DNA from: Amycolatopsis balhimycina FH 1894
GTDB taxonomy: Bacteria; Actinomycetota; Actinomycetes; Mycobacteriales; Pseudonocardiaceae
Direction: 5' to 3'
Assembly (NCBI RefSeq): GCF_000384295.1
Contig: NZ_KB913037.1
Location: 474,762-538,761 of the forward strand
Length of the DNA stretch: 64,000 nt
Under the pieces are notes generated by a model, which was given only the letters and a program-made list of their open reading frames with translations, was not told where the DNA came from and ran no database searches. Below are positions 53,126 through 61,492 of this stretch, piece by piece. How positions within the stretch are numbered: position 1 is the first letter of the stretch; every line of letters starts with the position of its first letter. The translations under genes were made by a program, and so were the position numbers.

Positions 53126-54286
53126 GTGCCCCTGGCCGTCTTCGTCCTCGGGCTCAGCGTGTTCGCGCTGGGCACGTCCGAGTTCATGATCACCGGCCTG
53201 CTCCCCGGGATGGCCGCCGACCTCGGCGTCGGCATCCCGGACACCGGGCTGCTGATCTCCGCGTTCGCCGTCGGCATGGTCGTCGGCGCACCGCTGCTGG
53301 CCATCGGCACCCTCCGGCTCCCCCGCCGCCGGACGCTCCTGGCGATGCTCGGCGTGTTCGTCGTGGCGCACGTCGTCGGCGCGCTCGCCGAGGGTTACAC
53401 GGTCCTGTTCGCGACGCGGGTGGTCGCCGCCCTCGCCTGCGCCGGCTTCTGGGCCGTCGCGGCGGCCACGACGATCGCGCTGGTTCCGGTCGGCCGCCGT
53501 GGCCGCGCGATGGCCGTGCTGGTCGGCGGCCTGACGGTGGCGAACATCGCCGGTGTGCCCGCCGGGACCCTCCTCGGCCAGCACGCGGGCTGGCGCGCGG
53601 CGTTCTGGGCGGTGGCGGCGGTGACGCTGCTCGCGGCGGCCGGCGTGGCGGCGCTCGTGCCGGAGACGACCGGCGACGCGGTGAGCGTCCGCGGGGAACT
53701 GCGGCTGTACCGGCGCGGCCGCGTCTGGCTCGCACTCGGCGTGATCGCCTTGTGCCAGGCCATGATCTTCGCCGCGTTCAGCTATCTCGCACCCCTGCTG
53801 ACCGAGACCGACGGGCTGCCGGAGGACGGGGTACCCGGCGTCCTCGCGTTGTTCGGCGTGGGCGCGCTGATCGGGATCACCGCGGGCGGCCGGCTCGCCG
53901 ACCGGCGGCCGTTCGCGACGCTCTACGGCTGTCTCGCGCTCGCGCTGGCGGCCCTGCTCGTGCTCGCCCTCACCACCGACGCGCTCGTGGCCGTCGCGGC
54001 CGTGCTCGTCTTCGGGGTGGCGGGGTTCGGGGCCAACCCGGCGTTGAACGTCCGTGCCTACCAGGTCGCCGGTGACGCGCCGACGCTCGTCGGCGCCAGC
54101 ACGACGGCGGCGTTCAACGTCGGCAACACCGTCGGCCCGTGGCTGGGCGGCGTGGCGATCGGCGCGGGTTTCGGCTTCCCGAGCGTCGCCTGGACGGGCA
54201 TGGGCCTCGGCGTCGCCACGCTGGCCGCGCTCACGGTCGCCGCCGCCGTCCAGCGGAGCGACGACCGTGAGCCGGCAGTCGTGTGA
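53126..54286 (+). CDS. MFS drug-efflux transporter (Cmx/CmrA-like)
   Basis: A 386-residue major facilitator with about twelve hydrophobic segments. The opening FVLGLSVFALGTSEFMITGLLP is the signature of the DHA1 subgroup that includes chloramphenicol exporters Cmx and CmrA. Motif-A-like GGRLADRRPFATLYG follows the central loop. GTG 53126 has AAGGAGG at the right distance. Under TetR control. Ends 3 bp before the inhA stop on the other strand. Confidence 0.9.
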   Translation: MPLAVFVLGLSVFALGTSEFMITGLLPGMAADLGVGIPDTGLLISAFAVGMVVGAPLLAIGTLRLPRRRTLLAMLGVFVVAHVVGALAEGYTVLFATRVVAALACAGFWAVAAATTIALVPVGRRGRAMAVLVGGLTVANIAGVPAGTLLGQHAGWRAAFWAVAAVTLLAAAGVAALVPETTGDAVSVRGELRLYRRGRVWLALGVIALCQAMIFAAFSYLAPLLTETDGLPEDGVPGVLALFGVGALIGITAGGRLADRRPFATLYGCLALALAALLVLALTTDALVAVAAVLVFGVAGFGANPALNVRAYQVAGDAPTLVGASTTAAFNVGNTVGPWLGGVAIGAGFGFPSVAWTGMGLGVATLAALTVAAAVQRSDDREPAVV

Positions 54287-54289
54287 GGC

Positions 54290-55057
54290 TCAGATCCCGA
54301 GGAAGTGGACGCCGCCGTCGACCATGATCATCGAGCCGGTCGTGGCGGGGAGCCAGTCCGACAGCACCGCGCAGACGCTCTTCGCCACCGGGTCCGGGTC
54401 CGTACTGTCCCAGCCGAGCGGCGCGCGCTCGCCCCAGCCGTCCTCCAGGTCGACGAAGCCCGGGATGGACTTCGCGGCCATCGTCTTCATCGGGCCCGCG
54501 CTGACCAGGTTGACGCGGATGCCCCGCGGCCCCAGCTCCTTGGCCAGGTAGCGGTTGACCGACTCGAGCCCGGCCTTCGCCACGCCCATCCAGTTGTAGA
54601 CCGGCCACGCGACGCGCGCGTCGAAGTCCATGCCGACGTACGAGGCGCCCCGGCCGAGCAGCGGCAGGCACGCCTTCGCCAGCGACATGTACGAGTACGT
54701 CGAGATCTCGATCGCGGTCTTGACGTCTTCGGCGGGCGCGTCGAGGAACGGCGCGCCGAGACAGGTCTGCGGGGCGAAGCCGATCGAGTGCAGCACACCG
54801 TCCAGGCCGTCGACGTGCTCGCGGACCTTGTCGGCGAGGCCGTCAAGCTGCTCCTGATTGGTGACGTCCAGCTCGATCACCGGCGCCTCTTCGGGCAGCC
54901 GCTTCGCGATGCGCTCGACCAGCGACATGCGGCCGAAGCCGGTCAGCACCACCTTCGCGCCCTCCTGCTGCGCGATCTTGGCCGCGTGGAAGGCGAGCGA
55001 CGCGTCGGTGATGATGCCGGTGATCAGCAGGCGCTTGCCTTCGAGCAGTCCGGGCAC
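54290..55057 (-). CDS. inhA: enoyl-ACP reductase InhA/FabI
   Basis: A 255-residue NADH-dependent reductase of type II fatty-acid elongation. It opens MPGLLEGKRLLITGIITDASLAFH, the InhA form, and has the catalytic pattern Y-x6-K in PVYNWMGVAKAGL with SYVGMDFDARVAW. Isoniazid target in mycobacteria. GTG 55057 has GGAGG upstream. It follows fabG by 32 bp, giving the mabA-inhA pair. The hemH gene that normally follows is displaced. Confidence 0.96.
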   Translation of the reverse strand: MPGLLEGKRLLITGIITDASLAFHAAKIAQQEGAKVVLTGFGRMSLVERIAKRLPEEAPVIELDVTNQEQLDGLADKVREHVDGLDGVLHSIGFAPQTCLGAPFLDAPAEDVKTAIEISTYSYMSLAKACLPLLGRGASYVGMDFDARVAWPVYNWMGVAKAGLESVNRYLAKELGPRGIRVNLVSAGPMKTMAAKSIPGFVDLEDGWGERAPLGWDSTDPDPVAKSVCAVLSDWLPATTGSMIMVDGGVHFLGI

Positions 55058-55089
55058 GGGTCCTCCAAGTCTTGGTTCGGTTGCGGAAA

Positions 55090-55794
55090 TCAGTGGCCGA
55101 GGCCGAGGCCGCCGTCGACGGGCAGCACCGCGCCGTTGACGTAGCCGGCCTCGTCCGAAGCCAGGTAGCGCACGGCGGCGGCGATCTCCGACGGCTCGGC
55201 GTACCGGCCGGAGGGCACCTGCGCGAGGATCTCCTTCTTGCGGTCCTCGGGCAGTTCGTCGGTCATGTCGGTGTGGACGAACCCGGGAGCGATCACGTTC
55301 GAGGTGATGTTGCGCGAACCGAGCTCACGGGCCAGCGAACGCGCGAAGCCGACCAGGCCTGCCTTCGACGCCGCGTAGTTCGCCTGGCCGGCCGAGCCGG
55401 AGAGCCCGACCACCGAGGAGATGAAGATGAACCGGCCCCACTTGCCGCGCAGCATGCCGCGCGACGCGCGCTTCGCGACCCGGTAGGCGCCGGTCAGGTT
55501 CGCGTTGATGACGCGCTCGAACTGCTCGTCGCTCATCCGCATCAGCAGCGTGTCGTCGGTCAGCCCGGCGTTGGACACGAGCACCTCGACCGGGCCCTGG
55601 TGCTCCTCGACGAGCTTGAACGCGGCGTCGACCTGCTCGGTGTCGGTGACGTCCGCCTGAACCCCGAACAGCCCTTCGGGCGCACCCGAACCACGGTGCG
55701 TGACGGCGACCTGGTGCCCCTGCCCGGCGAGGTCCCGGGCGATCGCCAGACCGATGCCCCGGTTGCCCCCGGTGACCAAGACCGACCGTCCCAC
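55090..55794 (-). CDS. fabG: 3-oxoacyl-ACP reductase FabG (MabA-like)
   Basis: A 234-residue SDR that reduces 3-ketoacyl-ACP with NADPH: VTGGNRGIGLAIA cofactor motif, NAGLTDDTLLMRM, and the catalytic Ser and YxxxK in SSVVGLSGSAGQANYAASKAG. GTG 55794 has GAGGGAG at the right distance; the longer frame up to 55872 is not needed. Together with inhA it forms the elongation pair. The 263-bp upstream region holds a terminator-like hairpin. Confidence 0.95.
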   Translation of the reverse strand: MGRSVLVTGGNRGIGLAIARDLAGQGHQVAVTHRGSGAPEGLFGVQADVTDTEQVDAAFKLVEEHQGPVEVLVSNAGLTDDTLLMRMSDEQFERVINANLTGAYRVAKRASRGMLRGKWGRFIFISSVVGLSGSAGQANYAASKAGLVGFARSLARELGSRNITSNVIAPGFVHTDMTDELPEDRKKEILAQVPSGRYAEPSEIAAAVRYLASDEAGYVNGAVLPVDGGLGLGH

Positions 55795-55921
55795 AGTGTT
55801 CTCCCTCTTCGTGAACCGCGCGCTGATGTCGGGCACGAGGTTATCGGCAGCGCCGCCGGGTCGCGCACCCACGCCCGCGGCCGTCCTGAACAGGAGTCAG
55901 GAGCGCACCAGAACTCAATCA

Positions 55922-55960
55922 AAGAACGCACCGGTAACCAAAGGTCACCGGTGCGTTCTT
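55922..55960. terminator. 14-bp hairpin upstream of fabG with no gene behind it
   Basis: Arms 55922-55935 and 55947-55960 pair perfectly with an 11-nt loop. It stands between the divergent fabG (start 55794) and gntR (start 56058), so it is not at the 3' end of any visible gene. It could be a leftover terminator at the edge of an inserted element or a leader structure of fabG. Confidence 0.6.
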
Positions 55961-56019
55961 CCACACAACCCGCCGGTAGCATGCGACGCCGACCACAGAG
56001 CGTCACCCCGCCTCCATCG

Positions 56020-56035
56020 ACTTGTCAAGACAAGT
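56020..56035. promoter_or_regulatory. GntR operator ACTTGTC-AA-GACAAGT
   Basis: A perfect 7-bp inverted repeat with 2-bp centre (56020-56035) lies 22 bp before the gntR ATG. Dyads of the form ACTTGT...ACAAGT are typical of HutC-class GntR regulators in actinobacterial mobile elements. Autoregulation is inferred. Confidence 0.75.
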
Positions 56036-56057
56036 TGGCAAGTGGGAGAATCGGGCG

Positions 56058-56819
56058 ATGATCGATCGCAAGAGCGGTGTGCCCGCGTTCCGTCAGGTCG
56101 CAGCCGACCTCCGCGAGAAGATCGTCACCGGTGAGTTCGCACCGGGCGCCAAGCTGCCGAGTGAGCACGACCTCGTCGAGATGTACGGCGTCTCGCGGCC
56201 GACCGTCCGAGAGGCCGTCGACGTGCTACGCGGCGAAGGTCTCGTCACCGCCGAGCACGGCCGCGGCGTCTTCGTGCGGCCACCGGCGAGCATTCAGCGC
56301 ATCGCCCGGTCGCGACTGTCTCGCGAAGCCCGCGAGCGCAACCACGGCGCGTTCCTCGCCGACGCCACGGCTGGTGGCTTCACGCCGTCGACCAGCGTCA
56401 AGATCCGCTTCGAACCGGCCGACGCACGCGTAGCCGGTCACCTGGCCATCGACGAAGGAGCCGAGGTCACCGTCCGGGACCGCGTGATGCGCGCCGACGG
56501 ACTGGTGGTCCAGCTCGCGGTGTCGCACCTGTCTCGCGAACTGACGCGTGGCACCGCCATCGAGGACATCGACACCGGCCCGGGCGGCACGTACGCGCGG
56601 CTGGAGGAGGCCGGACGGACGATCGAGTCGTTCGCCGAACGCGTCGGAGCACGGATGCCGACCCCCGCCGAAGCGTCCCAGCTTCAGTTGGGCGACGGCG
56701 TACCGGTCATCACGGTCACGCGAGTCGCATACGCCGTCGACGGCACGCCGCTGGAAATGAACGACATGGTGCTCGCGGCCGATCGCTACGAGCTGTCGTA
56801 CGAGTGGCCGGCAGGCTAG
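56058..56819 (+). CDS. GntR/HutC-family transcriptional regulator
   Basis: A 253-residue protein: winged helix PAFRQVAADLREKIVTGEFAPGAKLPSEHDLVEMYGVSRPTVREAVDVLRGEGLVTAEHGRGVFV, then a UTRA effector domain (RFEPADARVAGHLAIDEGAEVTVRDRVMRADG to the C-terminus). ATG 56058 follows GTGGGAGA; the longer frame from 56022 would overlap the operator. GntR, a small Cys protein and an XRE protein together are a common control set of integrative elements (KorSA-like), so the block is probably of mobile origin. Confidence 0.9.
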   Translation: MIDRKSGVPAFRQVAADLREKIVTGEFAPGAKLPSEHDLVEMYGVSRPTVREAVDVLRGEGLVTAEHGRGVFVRPPASIQRIARSRLSREARERNHGAFLADATAGGFTPSTSVKIRFEPADARVAGHLAIDEGAEVTVRDRVMRADGLVVQLAVSHLSRELTRGTAIEDIDTGPGGTYARLEEAGRTIESFAERVGARMPTPAEASQLQLGDGVPVITVTRVAYAVDGTPLEMNDMVLAADRYELSYEWPAG

Positions 56820-56832
56820 CCCCAAGCGGGGA

Positions 56833-56928
56833 TCAGGGGCGCACCACGACGTCTTCGTCATCGACGATGACAGCGCCGTCCTCATCCTCCACGACTTCCG
56901 TTCCGTCATCACGGATCCACCAGCTCAC
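56833..56928 (-). CDS. 31-residue acidic micro-ORF, coupled to the upstream small gene
   Basis: A very small acidic peptide (VSWWIRDDGTEVVEDEDG and so on to VVVRP) starting at GTG 56928, which overlaps the stop of the 56925 gene by 4 bp (GTGA). The overlap and clean frame support translation by coupling. Composition (many Asp, Glu, Val) hints at a partner or inhibitor of the DNA-binding neighbours, but no function is known. Possibly spurious. Confidence 0.45.
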   Translation of the reverse strand: MSWWIRDDGTEVVEDEDGAVIVDDEDVVVRP

Positions 56929-57182
56929 GACCGGCTCCGCCTGATCGGGCTCGGAGCCATGCCTCGCTCCTGACGGTAGATCCGTTCGCAGTTCGGACAC
57001 TGATGTGGAACGCCGTGCGCCGCCCGGTTGGCCACCGACTCGAACGCCGCCACGCCCTGAAGGCCGCAAAGCATGGCCAGGGGTTGGCCGGGGTTCGGGA
57101 TCGCGGTCAACCGCGTGCGATGCCAGAAGCCGTCGATCACCGGGTGAACGGCGGTCAGGTCAACGTGAATCACGGCGGGCAT
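56925..57182 (-). CDS. small CxxC zinc-ribbon-like protein
   Basis: An 85-residue protein: PAVIHVDLTAVHPVIDGFWHRTRLTAI, then MLCGLQG, then VPHQCPNCERIYRQE. The CPNC pair with the earlier Cys and several His suggests a zinc site. I recall short proteins of this type near conjugative-element regulators in Pseudonocardiales. ATG 57182 has GGAGAGCTG upstream. It is divergent from the XRE gene and codirectional with the micro-ORF. Confidence 0.65.
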   Translation of the reverse strand: MPAVIHVDLTAVHPVIDGFWHRTRLTAIPNPGQPLAMLCGLQGVAAFESVANRAAHGVPHQCPNCERIYRQERGMAPSPIRRSRS

Positions 57183-57260
57183 CAGCTCTCCAGTTCGGCG
57201 GCTCACCTCTGTAGCATCGCCAGTGCAGAGCGTGAGTTGAAGTGGAGAAGGGTCCACAGA

Positions 57261-57959
57261 GTGTCCACACCCGAGACCGTGCCGGGCTACCGGCTGCGGG
57301 CCGAACGCGAAGGCGTCGGGTTGTCCCTGGCCGAGATGGCTACCCGGATCAAGTTCTCGAAGTCGCTGCTCGGCATGGTCGAAAATGAGCAGCGCACGGC
57401 GTCGCCGGAGCTGATCGCGGCGTATGAACGCGTCTTAGGAGTGGACATGTGGCGCAAGGACATCACGCACTCGAACCTGCTGATCGTCGACAAGGCCGGC
57501 CGCGCGACCCTGCTGGCCGGCGTCGAGAAGGGCGACCCAGGTCCGCTGCGAAACACGCCTACCGCGCACCGGACGGACGTCAGCCTGGGTTCGGTCGTCT
57601 CCGAGAAGGCCGCCGAGTGGTTCCGGAGGTGGGCCGTCGAGGGCGACACGGCGACGCTGCGCACGAACTCGCTGAGCGTGATCGCGAAGCTGCCTGGCAA
57701 GGTCAACGCGGACCTCGTCGTCCAGGTGCTGGAGAACGACCCGAAGGTGCGGCGACTGATCGTCGCGTCCGAGATCTCACGCCTCACGCAGCTCGACTGG
57801 AAGGTCGCGCTCGCCGGTGCCGACGATCCGACGACGATCCCCGAGCCTCGGAAGCTCGCGCCGAAGCTGGCCAAAGGCGCGATCCAGCCGAAGGGCACCG
57901 AGTCGCGCTGGGCGTGCACATACCTCCTCACCCGGATGGTGTCGGTTCTCGGCCGCTAG
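57261..57959 (+). CDS. XRE-family helix-turn-helix protein
   Basis: A 232-residue protein. The N-terminal 60 residues are an XRE helix-turn-helix (YRLRAEREGVGLSLAEMATRIKFSKSLLGMVENEQRTASPELIAAYERVL). The rest contains a helical domain that I do not recognise (RTNSLSVIAKLPGKVNADLVVQVLENDPKVRRLIVASE). The layout resembles regulators or initiator-linked proteins of actinobacterial integrative elements. GTG 57261 after GAGAAGG. The neighbouring GntR and Cys protein support a shared mobile origin. Confidence 0.82.
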   Translation: MSTPETVPGYRLRAEREGVGLSLAEMATRIKFSKSLLGMVENEQRTASPELIAAYERVLGVDMWRKDITHSNLLIVDKAGRATLLAGVEKGDPGPLRNTPTAHRTDVSLGSVVSEKAAEWFRRWAVEGDTATLRTNSLSVIAKLPGKVNADLVVQVLENDPKVRRLIVASEISRLTQLDWKVALAGADDPTTIPEPRKLAPKLAKGAIQPKGTESRWACTYLLTRMVSVLGR

Positions 57960-58024
57960 TCTCCGGCCAGTCGAAGCCCCGTCGATCCGCCGGCGGGTTC
58001 TCTGTTGTGGCACTGAGGCGACCG

Positions 58025-58084
58025 TCCTAAGCGGGTGTTAGGAACTGCCTCCCGACCTTGCTGGTGACCCGCTGGTTGGTCACC
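58025..58084. promoter_or_regulatory. two inverted repeats before the MHS transporter
   Basis: TCCTAA-N7-TTAGGA (58025-58043) and GGTGACC-N8-GGTCACC (58063-58084) both lie upstream of the transporter ATG at 58111, itself preceded by AGGAGG (58099-58104). The second repeat is a strong operator candidate for an unknown regulator; the OmpR regulator encoded downstream is a possible one. Confidence 0.6.
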
Positions 58085-58110
58085 GTGAGTCGCAACACAG
58101 GAGGTCGACG

Positions 58111-59421
58111 ATGACAACCCGGCTCAGCGGTGCCGCCCCGGCGGACGTCAGCGAAAAGCGCGTGATCGGCAATGTGCTGCGCGGCTCGATCGGCAACTTG
58201 ATCGAGTGGTACGACTGGTACGCCTATGCGGCGTTCACCACCTACTTCGCCAAGTCCTTCTTCCCCACGACCGACACCACCGCCGCGTTCCTCGGGACCG
58301 CCGCCGTCTTCGCCGTCGGGTTCCTCATGCGGCCGCTGGGCGGGTGGATGCTCGGGCGGTTCGCCGACCGGTTCGGCCGCCGCAACGCCCTGGTTCTTTC
58401 GGTGACGCTGATGGCGGGTGGCTCGCTGCTCATCGCCGTCACGCCGAGCTATCACACCATCGGGATCGCCGCGCCGATCCTGCTGCTGACCGCCCGGCTG
58501 ATCCAGGGCCTGTCGGTCGGCGGCGAGTACTCCACCTCGGCGACCTATTTGTCCGAAGTGGCCACTCCCGGCAAGCGCGGCTTCTACTCGAGCTTCCAGT
58601 ACGTGACGCTCTACGGCGGGCAGCTGCTGGCGCTGGGCCTCCAGCTGATCCTGCAGGCGCTCCTCACCGAGCAGCAGCTGACGTCGTGGGGCTGGCGGAT
58701 CGCCTTCGGCGTCGGCACGATCGCCGCGCTCACCGTCATGTGGCTGCGCCGCGGCATGGACGAGTCCGAGAGCTACCAGCGCGAAGCCGGGGAAAACAAG
58801 GGCGAACGCGGCACGCTGCGCGCGCTGGCCAAGTACCCCAAGGAAATCGCGCTCGTCGTCGGCCTGACCCTCGGCGGCACGGTCGGCTTCTACACCTTCG
58901 CCACCTACAGCCAGAAGTTCCTGGAGAACACCGCGCACATCCCGCGCCGGCAGGTCACCATCGTGCTGTTCTGCGCGATCCTCGTCGCGGCGATCCTGCA
59001 GCCGCTGGCCGGCAAGCTGTCCGACCGGATCGGCCGCCGCCCGCTGCTGCTGTTCTTCGGCATCGGCGGCACCCTGCTCACCGTGCCGCTGATGACGGTG
59101 ATGGGCTCGACCCGCAACCCCGTCGGCGCGTTCTTCCTCGTGCTGGCCGGGCTCGTGGTCGTCGCCGGGTACACCTCGATCAACGCGATCGTGAAGGCCG
59201 AGCTGTTCCCCACGAGGATCCGGGCACTCGGCGTCGGGCTGCCCTACGCGCTGACTGTGGCGATCTTCGGCGGCACGGCGGAGCTCATCGCGCAGGCGCT
59301 GAAGAGCGCCGGGCACGAAACGGTGTTCTTCTGGTACGTCGCGGGCTGTGTCCTGGTTTCCCTGATCGTCTACGGCACAATGCGGGAAACCTCGAAGACC
59401 TCCGAGCTGGAAGAGCGCTGA
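58111..59421 (+). CDS. MHS-family MFS transporter (organic acid / osmolyte symporter)
   Basis: A 436-residue transporter: NVLRGSIGNLIEWYDWYAYAAFTTYFAKSFFP and RPLGGWMLGRFADRFGRRNAL are the metabolite:H+ symporter family signature (KgtP, ShiA, ProP). A polar loop follows helix 6 (REAGENKGERGTLRALAKYPK). Likely imports a carboxylate. ATG 58111 with AGGAGG. It is followed 7 bp later by a two-component system and TAXI lipoprotein, suggesting a carboxylate sensing and uptake unit. Confidence 0.92.
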   Translation: MTTRLSGAAPADVSEKRVIGNVLRGSIGNLIEWYDWYAYAAFTTYFAKSFFPTTDTTAAFLGTAAVFAVGFLMRPLGGWMLGRFADRFGRRNALVLSVTLMAGGSLLIAVTPSYHTIGIAAPILLLTARLIQGLSVGGEYSTSATYLSEVATPGKRGFYSSFQYVTLYGGQLLALGLQLILQALLTEQQLTSWGWRIAFGVGTIAALTVMWLRRGMDESESYQREAGENKGERGTLRALAKYPKEIALVVGLTLGGTVGFYTFATYSQKFLENTAHIPRRQVTIVLFCAILVAAILQPLAGKLSDRIGRRPLLLFFGIGGTLLTVPLMTVMGSTRNPVGAFFLVLAGLVVVAGYTSINAIVKAELFPTRIRALGVGLPYALTVAIFGGTAELIAQALKSAGHETVFFWYVAGCVLVSLIVYGTMRETSKTSELEER

Positions 59422-59428
59422 GAAGGGG

Positions 59429-60097
59429 ATGGCCGTGCGGGTTCTCCTCGTCGAAGACGACGCGGGGGTCGCGGGCGCGCTCGCCGAGTCGCTGCACGCG
59501 CGCGGTCATCCCGTCACCAGCGTCGGCCGCGGGGCCGACGCCCTGCACCACCACCGCGGTGCCGACCTCGTCCTGCTGGATCTGGGCCTGCCCGACCTCG
59601 ACGGCCTCGATGTCCTGCGCAAGATCCGGGCCGTCTCCCCGGTCCCGGTCATCGTCCTGACGGCCCGCGGTGACGAGCGGTCCGTCGTCCGCGGGCTCCG
59701 GCTCGGCGCGGACGACTACCTGACCAAGCCGGTGCGGCTGGCCGAGCTGCTGGCCCGGATGGACGCCGTCGTGCGCCGCGCGGTGGCCCGCACCGCTCCC
59801 GCGGGCGACGTCGTGCGCGTCGAGGACGTCGAGATCGACCTCGGCGCCCGCCGGGTCCTGGTCGCCGGGCAGGACGTCGGGCTGACCACCAAGGAATTCG
59901 AGATCCTCGCCGTCCTCGCCGCGCGCCCCGGCACCGCGATCAGCCGCCAGCAGCTCATGGACGAGGTCTGGGGCGACGCCTACCTCGCGGTGTCGCGCTC
60001 GCTCGACGTCCACCTGACCGGGCTGCGCGCCAAGCTCGACCGGCCCGGGCTGCTCACCACCATCCGCGGCTTCGGCTACCGGCTCGGCCGGGACTGA
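59429..60097 (+). CDS. OmpR-family response regulator
   Basis: A 222-residue regulator. The receiver has VLLVEDDAGVAG with phosphoacceptor Asp in LVLLDLGLPDLDGLDVL and Lys in DDYLTKPVRL; the C-terminus is a winged helix (FEILAVLAARPGTAISRQQLMDEVWGDAYLAVSRSLDVHLTGLRAKL). ATG 59429 lies 7 bp after the transporter. Co-transcribed with the sensor kinase that follows 3 bp later. Confidence 0.94.
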   Translation: MAVRVLLVEDDAGVAGALAESLHARGHPVTSVGRGADALHHHRGADLVLLDLGLPDLDGLDVLRKIRAVSPVPVIVLTARGDERSVVRGLRLGADDYLTKPVRLAELLARMDAVVRRAVARTAPAGDVVRVEDVEIDLGARRVLVAGQDVGLTTKEFEILAVLAARPGTAISRQQLMDEVWGDAYLAVSRSLDVHLTGLRAKLDRPGLLTTIRGFGYRLGRD

Positions 60098-60100
60098 CCC

Positions 60101-61492
60101 GTGCGCACCCGGCTCCTCGTGGTCCTGGTCGCCCTCGCGCTGGCGGTCGTCGCCGCGTTCGCCGTGCCGCTGCTGACCGCCACCGCCGAGCAGCGCACCC
60201 AGCAGCTGGTCATCTCCCGCACCGCCGACGTCGACCGGTTCGTCGTGCTCGCCCAGCAGGCCGTCGACACCCATGACCCCGCGGCCCTCGCGGGCGACGC
60301 GGAGCGCTACGCCCAGCTGTACGGCGAAGGCGTCGTCATCGTCGACGCCCGGCGGCTCCCGCTGGTGCAGACGGGCGGCCTGACCGCGGGCGACCCGGCG
60401 GTGCGCACGCTGGTGGAGGCGGCGATGCGCAACGAGCCGGCGCCGCGGGTCGAGCGGCTGAGCCCGTGGTCGGCCGGATCGGCGTACTTCGCCCGGCCGG
60501 TCGGCACCGGCACGCGGGTGTCCGGCGTGGTCGTGCTGCGGGCGTCGGTGACGGCGGCCGCCGCGGACGTCACCACCCGGTGGAGCACCATCGGGGCCGG
60601 CGCCCTGCTGGTCGCGGTGGTGTTCGTGCTGCTCGCCGTGGTGCTGGCCCGGTGGATGGTGCGGCCGCTGCACGAGCTGGAGACCGGGGTGCTGGCCGTG
60701 GCCGCCGGGCACCGCGCGCACGTCCCGGAACGCGCCGGGCCGCGCGAGCTGCGGTCGCTGGCCGCCGAGGTCAACCGGATGTCCGAGGCCGTGCTCGAAG
60801 CCGCCGAGCAGCAGCACCGGCTGGTCGCCGACGCCTCACACCAGCTGCGGAACCCGATGGCGGCGCTGCGGCTGCGCGTCGACTCCCTGGCCGGGCGGAT
60901 CGAGGGCGACGACAGGACGTACCGGGCGACCGTGGCCGAGGTCGAGCGCCTCGAGAAGCTCCTCGACGGGCTGCTGGCGCTCGCGCTCGCCGAAAGCACC
61001 GCGACCCGGGTCGCGGCCGGGGGCGCGGACGAGGCGTGCGACCTCGCGTCCGTGCTCGCCGAGCGCGTCGACGCCTGGCGGCCGGCCGCCGAGGACGCCG
61101 GTTCGGCGATCGTGCCGCCGCCGGGCCACGACGAACCGGTGACCGTGCGCTGCCCCGAAGGCGAGCTGGCGCAGATCCTCGACGTCCTGCTGGACAACGC
61201 CGTCCACTACGCCGGCCGCGGCGCGAAGATCACTACGGACTGGGAAGCCGGCTCCGGCACCGCAACGCTCGTCGTCCGCGACGACGGGCCCGGTCTGTCC
61301 ACTGAGGACCGGGCGCGAGCGACCGAACGGTTCTGGCGCGCCGGCGGCGAAGGCGCCCCGCGCGGCACCGGCCTCGGACTCGCCATCGCGCACCAGCAGG
61401 TGCGCACCCGCGGCGGGGTTCTCGAGCTGCGCCAGGCCCTCCCCCACGGGCTCGAAGCCCGCGTCACGCTGCCGCTGGAGGTGCCGCGATGA
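60101..61492 (+). CDS. sensor histidine kinase
   Basis: A 463-residue kinase: N-terminal helix (LLVVLVALALAVVAAFAVPLL), an external domain of about 140 residues, second helix (TTIGAGALLVAVVFVLLAVVLA region), HAMP (RWMVRPLHELETGV), phosphoacceptor H-box ADASHQLRNPMAAL and ATPase with NAVHYAGRGAKI, DDGPGLS and GTGLGLAIAHQQ. GTG start at 60101. Its stop overlaps the TAXI start by 4 bp (ATGA). The external domain probably senses the same ligand as the lipoprotein. Confidence 0.94.
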   Translation: MRTRLLVVLVALALAVVAAFAVPLLTATAEQRTQQLVISRTADVDRFVVLAQQAVDTHDPAALAGDAERYAQLYGEGVVIVDARRLPLVQTGGLTAGDPAVRTLVEAAMRNEPAPRVERLSPWSAGSAYFARPVGTGTRVSGVVVLRASVTAAAADVTTRWSTIGAGALLVAVVFVLLAVVLARWMVRPLHELETGVLAVAAGHRAHVPERAGPRELRSLAAEVNRMSEAVLEAAEQQHRLVADASHQLRNPMAALRLRVDSLAGRIEGDDRTYRATVAEVERLEKLLDGLLALALAESTATRVAAGGADEACDLASVLAERVDAWRPAAEDAGSAIVPPPGHDEPVTVRCPEGELAQILDVLLDNAVHYAGRGAKITTDWEAGSGTATLVVRDDGPGLSTEDRARATERFWRAGGEGAPRGTGLGLAIAHQQVRTRGGVLELRQALPHGLEARVTLPLEVPR

